Source: Chelativorans sp. J32 (GTDB lineage Bacteria > Pseudomonadota > Alphaproteobacteria > Rhizobiales > Rhizobiaceae). From it: a stretch of DNA of 64,000 bases. Of the stretch, positions 62,374 through 64,000 are shown piece after piece. A program made the translations under genes and the position numbers. The notes below the pieces were generated by a model, which was given only the letters and a program-made list of their open reading frames with translations, made no database searches and was not told the DNA's origin. Positions within the stretch are counted from its first letter, which is position 1, and every line of letters begins with the position of its first letter. The stretch spans positions 282,646 through 346,645 of the forward strand of contig NZ_JAEQ01000004.1 of assembly GCF_000518985.1 (NCBI RefSeq), read 5' to 3'.

Positions 62374-63177
62374 ATGGCTGCTCAAAATCTCAACGCCGCC
62401 GAGGCCATCCAGGTCGATCGGTCCAAGCTCAAGATTTCCGATACGGAGGTCGCGATCGAGATCGTCGACATGCACAAGTGGTACGGCGATTTCCACGTGT
62501 TGCGCGACATCAACCTCAAGGTGATGCGTGGCGAGCGGATCGTGGTCTGTGGTCCGTCCGGATCGGGCAAATCGACGATGATCCGCTGCATCAACAGGTT
62601 GGAAGAGCATCAGAAGGGCAGGATCGTCGTGGACGGCATCGAGCTTACCAACGATCTGAAGAAGATCGACGAGGTGCGCCGCGAGGTGGGCATGGTCTTC
62701 CAGCACTTCAACCTGTTCCCGCATCTGACGATTCTTGAGAACTGCACCTTGGCGCCGATATGGGTCCGCAAGACCCCGCGCAAGGAAGCCGAAGAGATGG
62801 CCATGCACTATCTCAAACGTGTGCGGATTCCCGAGCAGGCGAATAAATATCCGGGCCAGCTGTCAGGCGGGCAGCAGCAACGCGTGGCCATTGCGCGCGC
62901 CCTCTGCATGAACCCGCGTATCATGCTGTTCGACGAGCCGACCTCGGCGCTCGACCCTGAGATGATCAAGGAAGTGCTGGACACGATGGTGGACCTGGCT
63001 CAGGAAGGCATGACAATGATCTGCGTCACCCATGAGATGGGCTTCGCCCGGCAGGTGGCGAACCGCGTGATCTTCATGGATCAGGGGCAGATCGTGGAAC
63101 AGAACACGCCCGATCAGTTCTTCGACCACCCGCAGCATGAACGCACGAAGCTGTTCCTGTCGCAGATCCTGCACTAA
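62374..63177 (+). CDS. aapP: General L-amino acid ABC transporter, ATPase
   Basis: A 267-residue polar-amino-acid ATPase with Walker [11 protein letters not shown]-loop [11 protein letters not shown], signature LSGGQQQR, Walker [15 protein letters not shown] and His switch [10 protein letters not shown]. Its stop codon TAA is formed at the left border of an IS element: the last A (63177) is the first base of the IS. The insertion therefore did not shorten the protein. Confidence 0.95.
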   Translation: MAAQNLNAAEAIQVDRSKLKISDTEVAIEIVDMHKWYGDFHVLRDINLKVMRGERIVVCGPSGSGKSTMIRCINRLEEHQKGRIVVDGIELTNDLKKIDEVRREVGMVFQHFNLFPHLTILENCTLAPIWVRKTPRKEAEEMAMHYLKRVRIPEQANKYPGQLSGGQQQRVAIARALCMNPRIMLFDEPTSALDPEMIKEVLDTMVDLAQEGMTMICVTHEMGFARQVANRVIFMDQGQIVEQNTPDQFFDHPQHERTKLFLSQILH

Positions 63178-63997
63178 GGCCTGTTGAGATTCAGGATTCC
63201 ATGCCGCGCTTGTTCGTGATTCAAGCTTCGGATGGAGCGATTCGTACTGACTGACGCCCAATGGGCGAAGATGGAGCCACATTGCCTGGGCAAGCCGACG
63301 GACCCCGGGCGAAGCGGCAGCGACAACCGTCTGTTCCTCGAAGCGGTGTTGTGGATCGTGCGGACGGGCAGCCCGTGGCGCGACCTGCCCGCGCTCTTTG
63401 GTAACTGGAACACGGTGTTCAAGCGATACCGAGACTGGGTCAAAGCCGATATATTCGTTCGGCTTTTTGACGCGTGCTCCGACGAGCCGGATATGGAGTA
63501 CGCCATGGTCGACGCCACCATCATCAAGGTCCACCGCCACGGCCAGGGCGCAAAAGGGGGACTCAGAGCCAGGCCATAGGCCGTTCCAAGGGCGGTATGA
63601 CCACCAAGATCCTCGCGCTCACCGATGCGCTCGGTAACCTCGTGCGCTTCATTCTCCTGCCCGGCCATCGCTTCGATACGGTCGGCGTGCCGCCGCTCAT
63701 TGACGGTGTCGCTTTCGGCGCGCTGATCGCCGACAAGGCCTTCGACAGCAATTCCATCGTCGCAGACCTGAACGAACGCGGCGCCAGGATCATCATCTCC
63801 CAGCACCCGCGCCGCGCTCAGCCTCTTGCTCTCGATGCGGAGATGTACAAATGGCGTCATCTGATCGAAAACTTCTTCTGCAAACTCAAAGAGTTCAAGC
63901 GCATCGCCATGCGTGCCGACAAAACCGACCAGAGCTTCAACGCCATCATCCATCTCGCAGCAGCCGTCATAAACTCCCGATGAATCTCAACAGGCCT
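63177..63997 (+). mobile_element. IS5-family (IS427-type) insertion sequence
   Basis: An 821-bp element with perfect 17-bp terminal inverted repeats AGGCCTGTTGAGATTCA (63177-63193, inverted at 63981-63997). It is flanked by TA on both sides (63175-63176 and 63998-63999), consistent with insertion into CTAG with a 2-bp duplication. It carries one transposase gene in two overlapping frames. Both ends are intact, so it may be active. Confidence 0.9.
63232..63983 (+). CDS. IS5-family transposase, two overlapping frames
   Basis: The first frame (63232-63579) codes MERFVLTDAQWAKMEPHCLG... with the first catalytic Asp in MVDATIIKVHRHG. The second (-1) frame carries on as TQSQAIGRSKGGMTTKILALTDALG, with Asp in LIADKAFDSN and Glu in WRHLIENFFCKLKEFKRIAMR, ending at 63983. 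The switch can occur on the run AAAAGGGGG at 63552-63560, a usual arrangement for IS427-type elements, where frameshifting fuses both parts into one DDE transposase. Confidence 0.9.
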
Positions 63998-64000
63998 TAG

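Noticed and set aside
60823..62808. 661-codon open frame on the minus strand opposite aapM/aapP
   Set aside because: Mirror of real genes in GC-rich DNA; composition rich in His/Arg/Gln with no domain, while the plus strand has clear ABC transporter motifs.

Overview
The window is high-GC chromosomal DNA of an alphaproteobacterium, most likely order Rhizobiales (Phyllobacteriaceae/Rhizobiaceae-like). The taxonomic pointers are two DUF982 proteins, a twin BA14K protein, an NDUFS4-like complex I accessory subunit, a complete aap amino-acid ABC operon and candidate EcfG-type promoters (GGAAC-N17-GTT). No rRNA, CRISPR array or replication origin was seen. Much of the window is catabolic and transport gene sets.

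Layout: 1-6001 is an operon with a NitT/TauT-type ABC importer (binding protein truncated by the window edge), a GntR regulator, an Ldh-family dehydrogenase, a BAAT-like acyl hydrolase and a DUF1684 protein. 6075-8829 holds a methionine aminopeptidase gene paired with a ParD-like gene, then a HerA-like ATPase. 8866-17860 is a shikimate/quinate utilisation locus. Its minus-strand operon reads aroE-like, SMP-30 lactonase, two TRAP binding proteins, the TRAP small and large permeases and aroQ. A TetR regulator and a fused 3-dehydroshikimate dehydratase (QuiC type) lie divergently. Two copies of one 20-bp palindrome sit in front of these transcription units. 18052-24209 carries small membrane and stress-type genes (DUF1206, DUF378, two DUF982, CsbD, a 5-TM protein), a diguanylate cyclase, a BA14K protein and a small double-CxxC protein.

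24342-31230 is housekeeping: adenine deaminase, an SDR, MgtE, RlmB, tRNA-Tyr, exonuclease III and an alpha/beta hydrolase. 31260-44196 is a LysR gene divergent from a long tightly coupled operon: hydantoinase/oxoprolinase A and B, two M24 'pita-bread' proteins that lack the usual metal ligands, an MmgE/PrpD protein, a second complete NitT/TauT ABC importer with two permeases, and an ACMSD-like amidohydrolase. It probably imports and opens a small cyclic amide or amidine whose identity cannot be read from sequence. 44322-45939 has tRNA-Gly, tRNA-Pro and tRNA-Arg with small genes between them.

45892-57118 is a genomic island of about 11.2 kb bounded by a perfect 48-bp direct repeat of the 3' half of tRNA-Arg(TCT). 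It contains a decayed beta-helix gene, two GT4 glycosyltransferases, an FkbM methyltransferase, a polytopic membrane protein of probable glycan function, phage endolysin debris and a luxR-luxI quorum-sensing pair. No integrase is present. Beyond the island the core genome resumes with cystathionine beta-lyase and the aapJQMP operon, followed by a complete IS5-family element inserted exactly at the aapP stop codon.
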